Notes: generated by a model not told the origin, from the sequence alone. A stretch of 64,000 nucleotides of DNA from Streptomyces albipurpureus (GCF_023701525.1 NZ_JAMQAW010000025.1:32425-96424), one strand, 5' to 3'. Shown: positions 7,444 through 16,671, counted from the stretch's first letter. Numbers and translations: made by a program.

Positions 7444-8526
7444 TCACGGCCGCTTGCCGCCTGCCCCCTGGACGAGCGTTGAGCGACGGGCCCGGCCGCG
7501 GGCGCGTTCCAGGAGAAGCAATCCGCCCACACCCGCGGCGATCCAGGCGGTCAGGACGGTGACACCGCTGAGAACACCCTCACCGTGGAAGTAGGCAAGA
7601 CCGTTGACCGCCCGAACCCCGACACCGACAGGCAGTACGGAGGAGAAGGGTTCCAGCCAGGACGGTAGGAACTCGGCGGGGAGACTACCGCCGCTGGTCG
7701 CGTTGCCGACGGTCATAAAGACCACGGCGGCCGCGCTCGACCCCATCACCCCCAACGCTCTCACCAGGAACATGGTCGACGCGCTCACCGCCAGCGCAAC
7801 AAGCGCCACCAGACCCGCGACCCCGAAGAAGGGTGCCGGAAGAGCACCGAACGCGGAGACCACCGACGCCACCGCCAAGCCACCCGCGACGCCGAACGCA
7901 GCCAGCCCGACCAGTCGCCGCGCCATCGACACCCCCGGGGCGAGCTGATACGTCATGATTCCGAACAGATACCCGGCCAGCACCAGCCCGAAGGTCGTGT
8001 AGAAGACCGCGAGCCCGCGCGTGTCCTGCGGTGACGCCGGAAGGATGTCGACCGCCTCCACGCTCTGGCCGCCCTCATGTGCCACCTCGCCCAACTCGTC
8101 CAACAGCAATGCGGTGACGGACGGCCCGTGCGCCCCCGCGTAGAGCAGCGTCACAGCGCCGCCCTCAGGGATGTACGCCGCGAACACCTCGCCGTGCTGC
8201 ACGGCCGAGCGCGCCGCCTGCGCGTCCTCCACGGCCCGGACGCTGAAGGTGTCGGACGGCCGCTCGGGAAGGCGGTCCTGGACCCCCGCGGCCTGGGCGG
8301 CGCTGCCCACGACGGCCACGGGTAGGTCGCGGGCAACCGGGGCGTGGAAGGCGGAGAGGTAGACGCTGATGAAAATGGCGCCGACCGCCACCGCGACGAC
8401 CACCGGCAGCACCAGCGACCGCACGGCGGCTGCCACCCGGCGCGCGGGATCGTCGTTGGGACGGGGTGCCACAGCGGCGGCGTGAGCCTCCTCGGCACGA
8501 ACAGAGCTGGGCAATGTATCGGGCAT
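7444..8526 (-). CDS. ABC-2/YhgE-type multi-pass membrane protein
   Basis: The 360-residue protein has one TM segment near residue 35-60, a long extracytoplasmic loop (about 60-185) and about five more TM helices in the C-terminal half. It ends in an Arg-rich cytoplasmic tail. This architecture matches ABC-2-type permease or YhgE/Pip-like (DUF3533) proteins, linked to export of hydrophobic compounds. No ATPase gene adjoins. ATG at 8526 is preferred over the upstream GTG 8541 because AGGAAAAGG is correctly spaced for it. The best palindromic copy of the MarR operator lies about 107 bp upstream, so it is probably induced with the redox enzymes, perhaps as an efflux component. Confidence 0.75.
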   Translation of the reverse strand: MPDTLPSSVRAEEAHAAAVAPRPNDDPARRVAAAVRSLVLPVVVAVAVGAIFISVYLSAFHAPVARDLPVAVVGSAAQAAGVQDRLPERPSDTFSVRAVEDAQAARSAVQHGEVFAAYIPEGGAVTLLYAGAHGPSVTALLLDELGEVAHEGGQSVEAVDILPASPQDTRGLAVFYTTFGLVLAGYLFGIMTYQLAPGVSMARRLVGLAAFGVAGGLAVASVVSAFGALPAPFFGVAGLVALVALAVSASTMFLVRALGVMGSSAAAVVFMTVGNATSGGSLPAEFLPSWLEPFSSVLPVGVGVRAVNGLAYFHGEGVLSGVTVLTAWIAAGVGGLLLLERARGRARRSTLVQGAGGKRP

Positions 8527-8620
8527 GGTCCTTTTCCTCACTGGTGACGACCGAGTGCGCCAAGCGCCCTTCCGGTCGCCTCAAGAGTGGGCTGCCCTCG
8601 CACGGCTCGGGCCACTGAAA

Positions 8621-8660
8621 ACCCCCATATATTTCGTTGCACAACGAACTATATGGGGGT
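8621..8660. promoter_or_regulatory. MarR-family operator, copy 4, in a 40-bp near-palindrome
   Basis: The core TTCGTTGCACAACGAA at 8633-8648 is palindromic at all but the outermost context. The dyad extends to 40 bp (ACCCCCATATA...TATATGGGGGT) with 18 of 20 positions paired. It lies between the FMN reductase stop and the membrane-protein start, and could also form a hairpin ending the upstream transcript. Confidence 0.8.
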
Positions 8661-8687
8661 TGCGGGGGCTGGTCAACCGCGGTGGGG

Positions 8688-9275
8688 TCAGACCGGGACA
8701 GCGTTGTGCGACCTGATGTTGGCCAGAGCCCGGGCCACCGGCACCACGTCCGCGACGGCCATCTCGACCCGCTCGTACACCTCCGGATTGAGAATGGTGG
8801 TGCCGTCGAAGTCGCCGGAGCTGAGATAGATCCCCGCCGGGGCTGTCCACGCCTGGAGGAACCCGAACAGCGGGCGCATGGCGTGCTCGATCACCAGGGC
8901 ATGTCGATCACTGCCGCCCGTCGCGGCCAGCAGAACGGGCTTCGCGGCCAGTCCATACTGATCGACCAGGTCGAAGAAGTGCTTGAACAGCCCGGTGTAC
9001 GAACCCCGGAATACCGGGGTCGCCGCGATCACCAGATCGGCGCCCTCGACAGCGCGCAGCGCGTCCTCGACATCGGCGCCGGCCTGCTCGCGCTCGGCCG
9101 CGCCGGTGAACGCCGGGCCCAGCGTGTGCAGCTCGATGAGCCGGGTCTCGGTCGCAGTACGCGCGGCCAGCGTTTGGAGCACGAGCTCCACCAGCGCCGT
9201 CGTCTTGGACGGGGCGCGGACGCTGCCCACCACGGCCACGACACGTAGCGGCTCGGCGGAGAGTGCGGAGGTCAC
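8688..9275 (-). CDS. NADPH-dependent FMN reductase (SsuE/MsuE-like)
   Basis: This 195-residue flavodoxin-like protein has the phosphate-binding loop VVGSVRAPSKTT near residues 15-26 and the typical ATPVFRGSYTGLFKHFFDLVDQ segment near 85-105. Family members reduce free FMN with NAD(P)H and hand it to a two-component monooxygenase. Its GTG start overlaps the LLM stop codon by 4 bp (GTGA), indicating translational coupling with the upstream LLM gene and a reductase-oxygenase pair. It should be transcribed from the operator-bearing promoter near 10.37 kb. Confidence 0.9.
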   Translation of the reverse strand: MTSALSAEPLRVVAVVGSVRAPSKTTALVELVLQTLAARTATETRLIELHTLGPAFTGAAEREQAGADVEDALRAVEGADLVIAATPVFRGSYTGLFKHFFDLVDQYGLAAKPVLLAATGGSDRHALVIEHAMRPLFGFLQAWTAPAGIYLSSGDFDGTTILNPEVYERVEMAVADVVPVARALANIRSHNAVPV

Positions 9276-10342
9276 GCGGACACCTCCGCCCCGGAGAGGC
9301 GCAGTGAGTCGATCTCCTTGCGGACCACCGGCGCCACCTCGGCGCCGAGTAGTTCGATGGCCTTGAGCGCTTCGCGCTGGGGCACGTTGCCGAAGCCGAG
9401 CTGGATCATCATCCGGTCGTGGCGGAAGAGCTCGTACTGCGCCATGATCTTGTCGATGACCTCCTGGGGGCTGCCGAGGAAGAAGGCGCCCGCCGCCGTG
9501 GCCTGGGCCTCGTAAGCGATCCTCGGCATGGGAACCCCCTGGCCGCGCTGGTGGTGGTTGGCCATCCAGCCGGCCTGGAAGTAGGGGTGCGAAACCTCAA
9601 TGGCCTCTTGACGGGTCGGCGCGACGAAGCCCGGCGAGTTGATCGACACCTTGAGCGACGCCGGGTCGTGCCCGGCCTCGGCAGCCGCCTGTCGATACAG
9701 CTCGACGAAGGGCGCGAACTGACGGTAACTGCCGCCGATGATCGCCAGTGACAGCGGAAGCCCCAGCCGCCCGGCACGGACCACGGAGGCCGGCGTACCG
9801 CCGACCGCGACCCACACCGGAAGCTCACGGTCGGGCCTCGGGGTGATGTCGCCGTTCACCAGGGCCGGCCGCAGCGAGCCCTGCCAGGAGATCGGGTTCT
9901 CCTCTCGCAGTTTGAGGAGGAGATCCAGCTTCTGCGCGAACAGTTCCGCGTAGTCGTTCAGGTCGTAGCCGAAGACCGGGAAGGACTCAATGTACGAGCC
10001 GCGACCGGCAATGATCTCCGCCCGGCCGCCGGAGAGCAGGTCAAGGGTGGCGAACTGCTGGAACACTCGTACCGGGTCGTCGGAACTGAGCACGGTCACC
10101 GCACTGGACAAGGCGATCGAGCGGGTGTTCTCAGCCATCGCGGCCAGGAGCACCGCGGGGGTGGACACCGCGAAGTCCGTGCGGTGATGCTCACCGACCG
10201 CGAAGACGTCCAGCCCTGCTTCGTCGGCCGCCTTCGCCTGCTCCACCAGCTCCCGCAGCCGCACACCCGGGGCGGGAGGCTGCTGGGTGATCGGGTCGGG
10301 CGTCAGCTCACCGAAATGGTAGATGCCGAGTTCAAAAGCCAT
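9272..10342 (-). CDS. LLM-class flavin-dependent oxidoreductase
   Basis: This 356-residue protein belongs to the bacterial-luciferase-like superfamily, the Atu2307-type branch. It has GIYHFGELTPDP at the N-terminus, LDVFAVGEHHRTDFAVS, and LDLLSGGRAEIIAGRG, the conserved flavin-phosphate region. It is likely the oxygenase or oxidoreductase of a two-component system supplied by the coupled FMN reductase. ATG at 10342 is preferred because the family signature starts there and the cluster operator lies just upstream; the frame runs back to 10762 without coding character. The substrate is unknown. Confidence 0.88.
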   Translation of the reverse strand: MAFELGIYHFGELTPDPITQQPPAPGVRLRELVEQAKAADEAGLDVFAVGEHHRTDFAVSTPAVLLAAMAENTRSIALSSAVTVLSSDDPVRVFQQFATLDLLSGGRAEIIAGRGSYIESFPVFGYDLNDYAELFAQKLDLLLKLREENPISWQGSLRPALVNGDITPRPDRELPVWVAVGGTPASVVRAGRLGLPLSLAIIGGSYRQFAPFVELYRQAAAEAGHDPASLKVSINSPGFVAPTRQEAIEVSHPYFQAGWMANHHQRGQGVPMPRIAYEAQATAAGAFFLGSPQEVIDKIMAQYELFRHDRMMIQLGFGNVPQREALKAIELLGAEVAPVVRKEIDSLRLSGAEVSA

Positions 10343-10368
10343 GAGGGATCTCTCCGCGAGTCGTTTCA

Positions 10369-10384
10369 TTCGTTGCGCAACGAA
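10369..10384. promoter_or_regulatory. MarR-family operator, copy 5
   Basis: TTCGTTGCGCAACGAA is a perfect 16-bp palindrome, 27 bp upstream of the LLM start codon. Confidence 0.8.
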
Positions 10385-10544
10385 CAACATGGGCGAGGAA
10401 TGGCCTATTCCGACCGCCAGAATCGAGCTACCGCCGACGACCGCACACCCCAGTCCGCACTGAGGCGTCAGGATGGCGGCCCCAGAAGGAGCTGACCGAT
10501 GCCACTCCCCCGGGCCGAGCACACTCCCGTGCCCACATGGCATC

Positions 10545-10597
10545 CCACCGACTCCACCGACTCCACCGACTCCACCGACGCACCGACGCACCGACGC
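10545..10597. repeat. Short tandem repeat (9-bp then 8-bp units)
   Basis: Three CCACCGACT units, one CCACCGACG, then CACCGACG units follow head to tail. Likely slippage-prone; no coding frame is served. Confidence 0.7.
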
Positions 10598-10869
10598 ACT
10601 ACAGACAGAAACAACCAGATCACCCGAGCGCGATGAGCACCCAGCGGAATCGAAGTTGCCACTTCCGCTCCAGGCTCCGAACCAAACGGTGTGGCACTTC
10701 CGCCACCACCCTGGGAGCCTGGATTCGGGCACGGAGGGCAGTGCCATGCACGTACGGTTCAACTGCGGAGGTCCACCCCTCGCAGGGCTTGCCGCCTCCG
10801 GGCGGGCTTGCGGCGACCCTCCACCGTCGGCGGGCCGAGCCCCTGCGTGGCGATACCACCCAGGGATGT

Positions 10870-10885
10870 TTTGTTGAATGATGAA
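10870..10885. promoter_or_regulatory. Degenerate MarR-type operator, copy 6
   Basis: TTTGTTGAATGATGAA matches 11 of 16 core positions, and the following CTATATGG matches the flank of copy 4. It lies about 125 bp upstream of the hydroquinone reductase start. Weak on its own; context supports it. Confidence 0.45.
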
Positions 10886-11010
10886 CTATATGGTTCTCTG
10901 GCAGTGGCATCCCTCTACCGTCCGGCTATTCGGGCAGGGGTAGGGATACCAGCTCAGTGTGAGGAGCTCCGCCCGGGTGCGGAGCCGCGTTCATCGGGAA
11001 AGAGGGCGTG

Positions 11011-12042
11011 ATGGGCACCACCGGCCAGGACAACAACGACAACGAGGGCAAGGGCGGCAAGGACGAGTTCAAGCGGTCCGCGAGCCACTTCGCGGATCGA
11101 ATCACAGCGGATGGCCGGGACGGCTGGCCCGTGGCGGCCGACCGCTACCGGCTGGTCGTCAGCCGCGCCTGCCCCTGGGCGAATCGCGCGCTGATCTCCC
11201 GCCGGCTGCTCGGCCTCGAAGAGGCGATCTCGCTGGCCGTCACCGACCCCATCCAGGATGAGCGAAGCTGGCGGTTCACCCTCGACCCCGGCGGCGTCGA
11301 TCCCGTCCTCGACATAGCCTTCCTCAGCGAGGCGTACGACGCCCGCGAGCAGGGCTACCCCGGCGGGGTCAGTGTGCCGGCCATCGTGGATGTCCCCAGC
11401 GGCAAGCTGGTCACCAATGACTTCCAACGCATCACCCTGGACTTCGCGACCGAGTGGACCGCGCTGCACCGCGACGGCGCACCCGACCTCTACCCCGAGG
11501 CGCACCGCGAGGAGATCGACGACGTCGCGGAATCCATCTACCGAGACGTCAACAACGGTGTGTACAAAGCCGGTTTCGCCGTCCATCAGGAAACCTACGA
11601 CACCACCGTGGAGCGGCTGTTCGCGCGCCTGGACCAGGTGTCGGAGCGGCTGTCGAACCGCCGCTATCTGGTCGGCGACACCATCACCGAGGCCGACATC
11701 CGCTTCTTCACCACACTGGTCCGCTTCGACACGGTGTACCACGGTCACTTCAAGTGCAACCGCAACAAGCTCAGCGAGGACCCGGTGCTGTGGGCCTACG
11801 CCCGCGACCTGTTCCAGACGCCGGGCTTCGGCGACACCGTCGACTTCGACCACATCACCCGGCACTACCACCAGGTCCACACCAACATCAACCCCACGGC
11901 GATCGTGCCCATCGGCCCGGATCTGTCCTCCTGGCTGACGCCTCACCACCGCGAGCAGCTCGGTGGCCGGCCCTTCGGCGAGGCCACCGCCCCCGGCCCC
12001 GTACCCGCCGCCGAGACGGTCCCACCGGCCGGACGCGCCTGA
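11011..12042 (+). CDS. Glutathionyl/mycothiolyl-hydroquinone reductase homologue (ECM4/YqjG family)
   Basis: The 343-residue protein matches the Xi-class GST family. The catalytic-cysteine motif CPWANRA is at residues 54-60, followed by DGWPVAADRYRLV-type and SVPAIVD/LVTNDFQRIT segments of the thioredoxin-like domain and an all-helical C-terminal half. The family reductively removes a thiol from S-conjugated hydroquinones. Streptomyces makes mycothiol rather than glutathione, so the mycothiol conjugate is the likely substrate (inference). ATG 11011 sits just behind GGGAAAGAGGG; GTG 11008 is equally close. A weak copy of the cluster operator lies upstream, fitting a quinone-stress role. Confidence 0.88.
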   Translation: MGTTGQDNNDNEGKGGKDEFKRSASHFADRITADGRDGWPVAADRYRLVVSRACPWANRALISRRLLGLEEAISLAVTDPIQDERSWRFTLDPGGVDPVLDIAFLSEAYDAREQGYPGGVSVPAIVDVPSGKLVTNDFQRITLDFATEWTALHRDGAPDLYPEAHREEIDDVAESIYRDVNNGVYKAGFAVHQETYDTTVERLFARLDQVSERLSNRRYLVGDTITEADIRFFTTLVRFDTVYHGHFKCNRNKLSEDPVLWAYARDLFQTPGFGDTVDFDHITRHYHQVHTNINPTAIVPIGPDLSSWLTPHHREQLGGRPFGEATAPGPVPAAETVPPAGRA

Positions 12043-12351
12043 CGGACACGGGCAGCGACGGCCCTCGGCCCGGCCCGTTCTCCTGAGAGGTCAGTGGGAA
12101 CGACAGCACAACCACGGCACCGTGGACGATGGGACCTGAGCCGTATCCAAACCCGGAGGAGCAACCAGTCCCATCGTCCCCGCGGTGGCCGGGCCATGAC
12201 CGAACGGAAGGCGAGCTTCGCCCCGTAGGGCCCCTGTCGGGCGTCCCTACCCGTTCGGGCCCTGGCCCGAGAGCCAGGTCCCACATCAGAAGCACCTCCT
12301 CACGGACAAGCGGTCTTTCCCACCCCTGGACGGGTGGTGGAGGATCCACCT
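12043..12351. other. Intergenic region with inverted repeat
   Basis: Contains the 12-bp inverted repeat at 12124-12179. No gene is supported. Confidence 0.55.
12124..12179 (+). terminator. Possible terminator, 12-bp perfect inverted repeat
   Basis: GGACGATGGGAC (12124-12135) pairs with GTCCCATCGTCC (12168-12179) around a 32-nt loop, 80 bp after the hydroquinone reductase stop. The long loop makes the terminator role uncertain. Confidence 0.4.
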
Positions 12352-12879
12352 ATGAATCAGCAACCGATGAACGAGGTCCCACCGGCCGATGCGGCCACCG
12401 GCTACCGGGAAGCGCTCCGGGAGCGGCTGGCGGCCGACGGGTGTGAGGTGAGCACAACCGCCTGGAACGACCATCAGGTCGTGCTCGGTAGCAGGTCGGA
12501 CCGGAAGGCGCGTTGGTTAGGCACCAAGTCAGAGCTCTTCGTCTTCGCGGCAACCATCCCCGAGGTCGACGCCGGCTCCCTCGACGAGTTCACCAGATGG
12601 GCCATGGCCTACGCCAAACACCTGCGTACCGGCCTGTCCGGCGCCCGCAACGCGGCGATGGTACTGCCGGCCCTGATCAGCGGCAGGGTCCAGCCGACCG
12701 CGTCGAGCTGGGCTGCCGCGGACGCCCGGCTGCTCGGGACGGATCTGATCGGCCGGCCCATCACGGTGGAGGCGATCGCCCCGGGGTCCACCCGGGTCAC
12801 CTTGTACGAGGGACGAGTCCTCTACGGCGGCATGTTCACACGGCATGTCCTGGAGAAGGCGTCGTTGTACTTCCCCTGA
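12352..12879 (+). CDS. Hypothetical protein with a TTA codon
   Basis: A 175-residue soluble protein that I do not assign to a family. It has no signal peptide or membrane segment. Its N-terminal half is acidic and mixed, and it ends in strand-like sequence (RVTLYEGRVLYGGMF). ATG at 12352 is preferred because GGAGG lies about 9 nt upstream; the frame opens at 12334. A TTA leucine codon at 12517-12519 is in frame. In Streptomyces such codons are read by the bldA tRNA and often mark developmentally controlled or recently acquired genes. Coding composition is good. Confidence 0.65.
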   Translation: MNQQPMNEVPPADAATGYREALRERLAADGCEVSTTAWNDHQVVLGSRSDRKARWLGTKSELFVFAATIPEVDAGSLDEFTRWAMAYAKHLRTGLSGARNAAMVLPALISGRVQPTASSWAAADARLLGTDLIGRPITVEAIAPGSTRVTLYEGRVLYGGMFTRHVLEKASLYFP

Positions 12880-13300
12880 GACGGTCGAGTCGGCGCGCCA
12901 GACGGAGTGAGCTCCCCCAACCGCCCACTCGGGTAACTGCTTTGAGCTACCCGGCAATCCGCCCCGGAGTGGGATTCTCCGTTGATGGTCAGGAGTTCCG
13001 CATCGCCTCGTTCGACGTCATGGCCCGCGTTGGGTTGTCGAACGAGGCCTTCGTCATCCACTGGGCTGAAGCGCGCCTTCACCTCCCCGGCCCATCGCCT
13101 CAGCCCTCCTGGGGATGCCACCGCCCGGCGGAAGGTGAACTCCCGTTCGCGGGGCGGAAGGCATGTTCACTTCGCCTGTCAACCGTCGGCACACACACTC
13201 AGCCCCGTAGTCCATGGTTCGTCGCCCCCGTCAACATGGAGATGAGCTGTTCTCGGGAGCCGTTCTCGGGTAGCTGGCGCTGTACCTCGGGGAACGCCTG
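12880..13300. other. Intergenic region, nothing recognised
   Basis: Several short frames on both strands but no product or regulatory motif could be supported. Confidence 0.5.
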
Positions 13301-14044
13301 TCAGGTCGGGCCGTCCGCCCGTTCGTAAACGCTGATGTGGCGCCAGCTCGCAGCGGTGTACGGCTCGCCGTTCCAACCACCGAGCCGTTCGCGAAGTCGG
13401 AGTCCGGCGATGCGGGCCATCAGGTCGAACTCGGGTGGGTGCGCCATGCGCAGCCTGATGGGCGCGAGCCTGATACCGCTGCTGCTGATGCGGATGTGAT
13501 TCAGATCAAGGACCTGGGTGAGCGGGTCGTACCTGCCGGCATCGAGGTCGACGTGGTCGACGCCGACCTGCTCGGTGTCGAGGTACTGATGGCCGGGGCG
13601 TGCGGACGCGGTGGGGATGCGGCATTCGAGGACGAACACACCGTCGTCCGCGAGATGACCGGCCGCGTTCTGGAAGCAGCGGACCTGACCGTCCTGGGTG
13701 AGCAGGTTGCCGATCGTGTTGAAGACCAGGTAGACCAGTCCGTAGGTGCGGCCGGTGGTGACGCGGGACATATCACCCATGGTCACGGCGACTTGGTCGC
13801 CACCTGGTTTCTCGCGCATCCGATCGACCATGTCCTGCGACAGTTCGATACCGTCCACCCGCACCCCCGCCCGCACCAGGGACAGGGCGACCCGACCAGT
13901 GCCCACCGCGAACTCGAGGGCGTTCCGTCGCCCGGCAAGCTTGGCCAGGAACTCGACCGTCTCGGCCTCATCACCGCGTGGAACGTCGTCGTACTGCTGG
14001 GACACCTCGTATCCGAAGCTCGTCCTGGGATCAAACCCCTCCAC
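13301..14044 (-). CDS. Class I SAM-dependent methyltransferase
   Basis: This 247-residue protein has the Rossmann SAM-binding motif I ALEFAVGTGRVALSL near residues 42-56, the acidic ribose-binding VDGIELSQDM near 63-72, and GDMSRV near 89-94. Its length and motif spacing fit small-molecule methyltransferases (Methyltransf_25 type). The start codon opens directly into a YDDVPRGDEAETVEFL segment common in this group. No biosynthetic neighbours define a substrate. Upstream, a MerR-type gene is divergent, 280 bp away, so shared control is possible but not shown. Confidence 0.85.
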   Translation of the reverse strand: MEGFDPRTSFGYEVSQQYDDVPRGDEAETVEFLAKLAGRRNALEFAVGTGRVALSLVRAGVRVDGIELSQDMVDRMREKPGGDQVAVTMGDMSRVTTGRTYGLVYLVFNTIGNLLTQDGQVRCFQNAAGHLADDGVFVLECRIPTASARPGHQYLDTEQVGVDHVDLDAGRYDPLTQVLDLNHIRISSSGIRLAPIRLRMAHPPEFDLMARIAGLRLRERLGGWNGEPYTAASWRHISVYERADGPT

Positions 14045-14325
14045 GTGAGGCTCCTCTCGTGATCAGCCGAATCGCTCGACCGAGCCTGATGAAAGCTCGT
14101 GTGTCCGGGCCGGACGCTACCGCCGAAGCCATCTGCACCGCCACGAATTTAGAACGCCGTCGGATCCGGCGACAGGGGCACGTGCCCATGATCTGGGAGT
14201 GGAGGAACCATCCCCACACCGCGGGGGAGGTGGAGGTATGGCCGGCCCCTGGAGCGTCGGCGGGCACAATCGAGGAGGCGAAGGGCATCGTGGCGCTCGG
14301 AGCGGTCCAGGAGGAGTGATAGGCA

Positions 14326-15330
14326 GTGTTGATCGGTGATGTGGCACGACTGTCCGGGGTCAGCGCCCGGATGCTCAGGCATTACGAGTCGCTCGGCCTG
14401 GTGCGGCCGACGGGGCGTACCGACGGTGGCTATCGAAAGTACTCCCGCGACGACATCCGGCGAATCTTCCATGTCGAGAGCCTGCGGTCGTTGGGGCTGT
14501 CGCTGCGTGAAGTCAGCCGCGCACTCGATGACCCCGGCTTCACGCCGTCCGATCTCGTCGACGACCTCATCCGCCAGACGCGAGAACGCATCACGGCTGA
14601 GACGGAGTTGCTCACGCGACTGCGTCGGATCGGCGCCGCCGAACCGGCTGGCTGGAAGGACGTCCTGCAGATCATCGCACTCCTCCAGGCATTGGGGTCA
14701 AAGAGCGCCGGAACGCGTCAGCGCGCGGCCCTGTCCTCAGTCGAGGAGGCTCCGGTGCCGGTGGAGGCTCTGGTCGAGGCAGCGTTGAGCGAGAGTGACC
14801 CGAACGTCGCTGGAGCCCTTCGATGGGCTCTGGCGCAGTTGGGCGATGGCGGATTGACGCTCCTGGCGGAAGGCCTCCGCTCACCAGTGGCCGAGGTACG
14901 CAAACGTGCCGTCCAGTCCATCGCGGAGATTGCGGACGGTGAGGCAACCGCGCTGCTGCAGAACGCCCTCGCCAACCCCGACATCGTGGTCCGCAGGTAC
15001 GCGGCACTGGCACTCGGGGCACGTGGAGTGGCCGACGCGATCCCGACACTCATCGATATGGTCGTCGAGGAGACGAGCGACGTCGATGCGGCCGACGCAC
15101 TGAGCGCGCTGGCCAGTCGTCCCGCGTTGGCGGATCAGATCGCGGCCAGGCTCGTGGACTGCCTCGCGCACAGCGGCGTCGAAGCGTCCGCCCGTCGACG
15201 GCTGACCCAGGCCCTCGCGGATATCCCGGGAGTCACCACGTCACGTGCCCTCGCTGAGCTTTCACATGACGAGGACCGTACCGTTGCGCTGACGGCGGCC
15301 TACATCCTGAGGATGCGCGACGCACGGTAG
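14326..15330 (+). CDS. MerR-family regulator with C-terminal HEAT repeats
   Basis: Residues 1-70 are a MerR winged helix (MLIGDVARLSGVSARMLRHY, then YRKYSRDDIRRI), and 75-110 form the coiled dimerisation helix. Instead of a ligand pocket, residues about 130-330 are HEAT-like alpha repeats, with units such as PVAEVRKRAVQSIAEI and PDIVVRRYAALALG. This 334-residue fusion recurs in actinobacteria, but its effector is unknown; the repeats suggest protein binding. GTG 14326 with GGAGGAG about 12 nt upstream is used; TTG 14329 is possible. The upstream methyltransferase is divergent. Confidence 0.85.
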   Translation: MLIGDVARLSGVSARMLRHYESLGLVRPTGRTDGGYRKYSRDDIRRIFHVESLRSLGLSLREVSRALDDPGFTPSDLVDDLIRQTRERITAETELLTRLRRIGAAEPAGWKDVLQIIALLQALGSKSAGTRQRAALSSVEEAPVPVEALVEAALSESDPNVAGALRWALAQLGDGGLTLLAEGLRSPVAEVRKRAVQSIAEIADGEATALLQNALANPDIVVRRYAALALGARGVADAIPTLIDMVVEETSDVDAADALSALASRPALADQIAARLVDCLAHSGVEASARRRLTQALADIPGVTTSRALAELSHDEDRTVALTAAYILRMRDAR

Positions 15331-15527
15331 CGGAGATCTCCCGGACGCCGGGTGCGCCTGGGGCCGGTTGTCGCTGTCGATCCGGCCAGGTGGGCAGCGT
15401 GGGGCAGTACCCGAACAGCGGGCGGACGGAGACCGGCGAGCGGACGGTGGCACGGGCGCGCTGTCGGTATCGTCGTCCAGGATGAGGAGCCCCATGCCGA
15501 GGCTGGTGTCGTTGGGAGAGAAGCGTC

Positions 15528-16037
15528 GTGGTGCCGAGAAGGTCAGGAACCATTGTCTCAGCCATAGTTGAGCAGGACGGCTGCTTGCTGATGGTTCGCG
15601 AGCGTCTCCCGGGAGAGCCGGAACAGTGGGTTCTCCCCGGCGGTGTGGCCGAGCCGGGGGAACTCGTGCACCAGGCCCTCGTCAGGGAGGTCCATGAGGA
15701 GACCGGGCTGTTCCTGGCTGGACCGACAAGTCTGGCCTGTGTCTCCCAGCACGTAGTCACCGGCGATCCCGGCTGGGACGGCACCTGGAGCGTTTTCACC
15801 TTCCGCGCGGAGGGGCCGACCGGGACGCTGGGCCCGCTGGACCCCGATGAGCTGGTGCTGGAAGCCGCCTGGGTCCCGATCGCCGATGCGATGGCCCGCT
15901 TGGCCGCGCATCCGTCCCGCCGACGCAAGGAGCCGCTTCTCTCCTGTCTGAACGGCACCTCACCGCCCGGCACTCTCTGGCTCTGGCCTGGCGGACCGGA
16001 AGGTCCACCCGTCGTAGTCCCCGCATTTGCCCACTGA
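15528..16037 (+). CDS. Nudix hydrolase
   Basis: This 169-residue protein contains a complete Nudix box GX5EX7REUXEEXGU at residues 39-61: G39, E45, R53, E54, E57, E58, G60. It hydrolyses nucleoside diphosphate-linked compounds with a divalent metal, but the substrate cannot be deduced. It is probably cytoplasmic. The GTG start at 15528 precedes the strand TIVSAIVEQDGCLLMVRE typical of the fold. It stands alone between a MerR-HEAT gene and an SDR gene on the same strand, too far from either for an evident operon. Confidence 0.85.
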   Translation: MVPRRSGTIVSAIVEQDGCLLMVRERLPGEPEQWVLPGGVAEPGELVHQALVREVHEETGLFLAGPTSLACVSQHVVTGDPGWDGTWSVFTFRAEGPTGTLGPLDPDELVLEAAWVPIADAMARLAAHPSRRRKEPLLSCLNGTSPPGTLWLWPGGPEGPPVVVPAFAH

Positions 16038-16671
16038 GGGAAGAACCCGAGGGCAGTCGGCTTCCTTCCCTTCCCCTCTCAACTCGTCCCGGGCACCTGC
16101 CCACCGTGTCTGACCGCGGGGCCCAGCCGTTGAGTGGTCGTGCGCCCGTCAGCCACCTCAGGTCCTCCAAGCCCCTGCCGACTCGGTCGTTGGAGCGCCG
16201 CAGCGAGATGTGCCCCTGCGTCGTGCGGTCTTTCGCCCGCATCGTGCTCGCGGGCAAGTCAGCCACCCGTGGTGCGGTGTGGAGGACCGGGCGATCTCTC
16301 GTCGAACCGGCGTCCCTGCTTGATTCATGGCCGGGCTTGGCCGGCGCGACGGCTGGTTCGTGCTCTTGTGGTCGGCTTTGCTCACCGTCATGGTCAACGC
16401 GGAGGACCCTCAGCGCGACAGAGCGGTTGGATTCGTTCGCCGCGAACCGGAGACCCATCACCGCCGGTGTGGGGCTGGATCCTTGGGGTCGTGGCAGGAG
16501 TGTGGAGTCAGCAGCAGGTGGAGGTGTCCGCTCTGCCGAGGCATGGGTGCGTCAGGTCGCGGTGTCCGTCCCCTTCGCGACCCCAACGCGACGTCGGATT
16601 GTTGCCAGATTCCTCGCTGGCGACGCGACAGCATCGATCTGTCCACGAACGCGACAAGGAGAGCGGCGAAG
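16038..16671. other. Intergenic region, nothing recognised
   Basis: Over 600 bp without a supported gene; overlapping frames on both strands lack family resemblance. Confidence 0.5.

Larger units (their letters stand above)
10343..11010. other. Divergent intergenic region with two operator sites and a tandem repeat
   Basis: Holds operator copies 5 and 6 and a short tandem repeat at 10545-10597. No gene recognised. Confidence 0.6.

Noticed and set aside
10620..10760. Inverted CCAGGCTCC/GGAGCCTGG pair
   Set aside because: Loop is about 30 nt and no gene end or operator logic fits.
10954..11949. 331-codon minus-strand frame
   Set aside because: Antisense of the hydroquinone reductase homologue.
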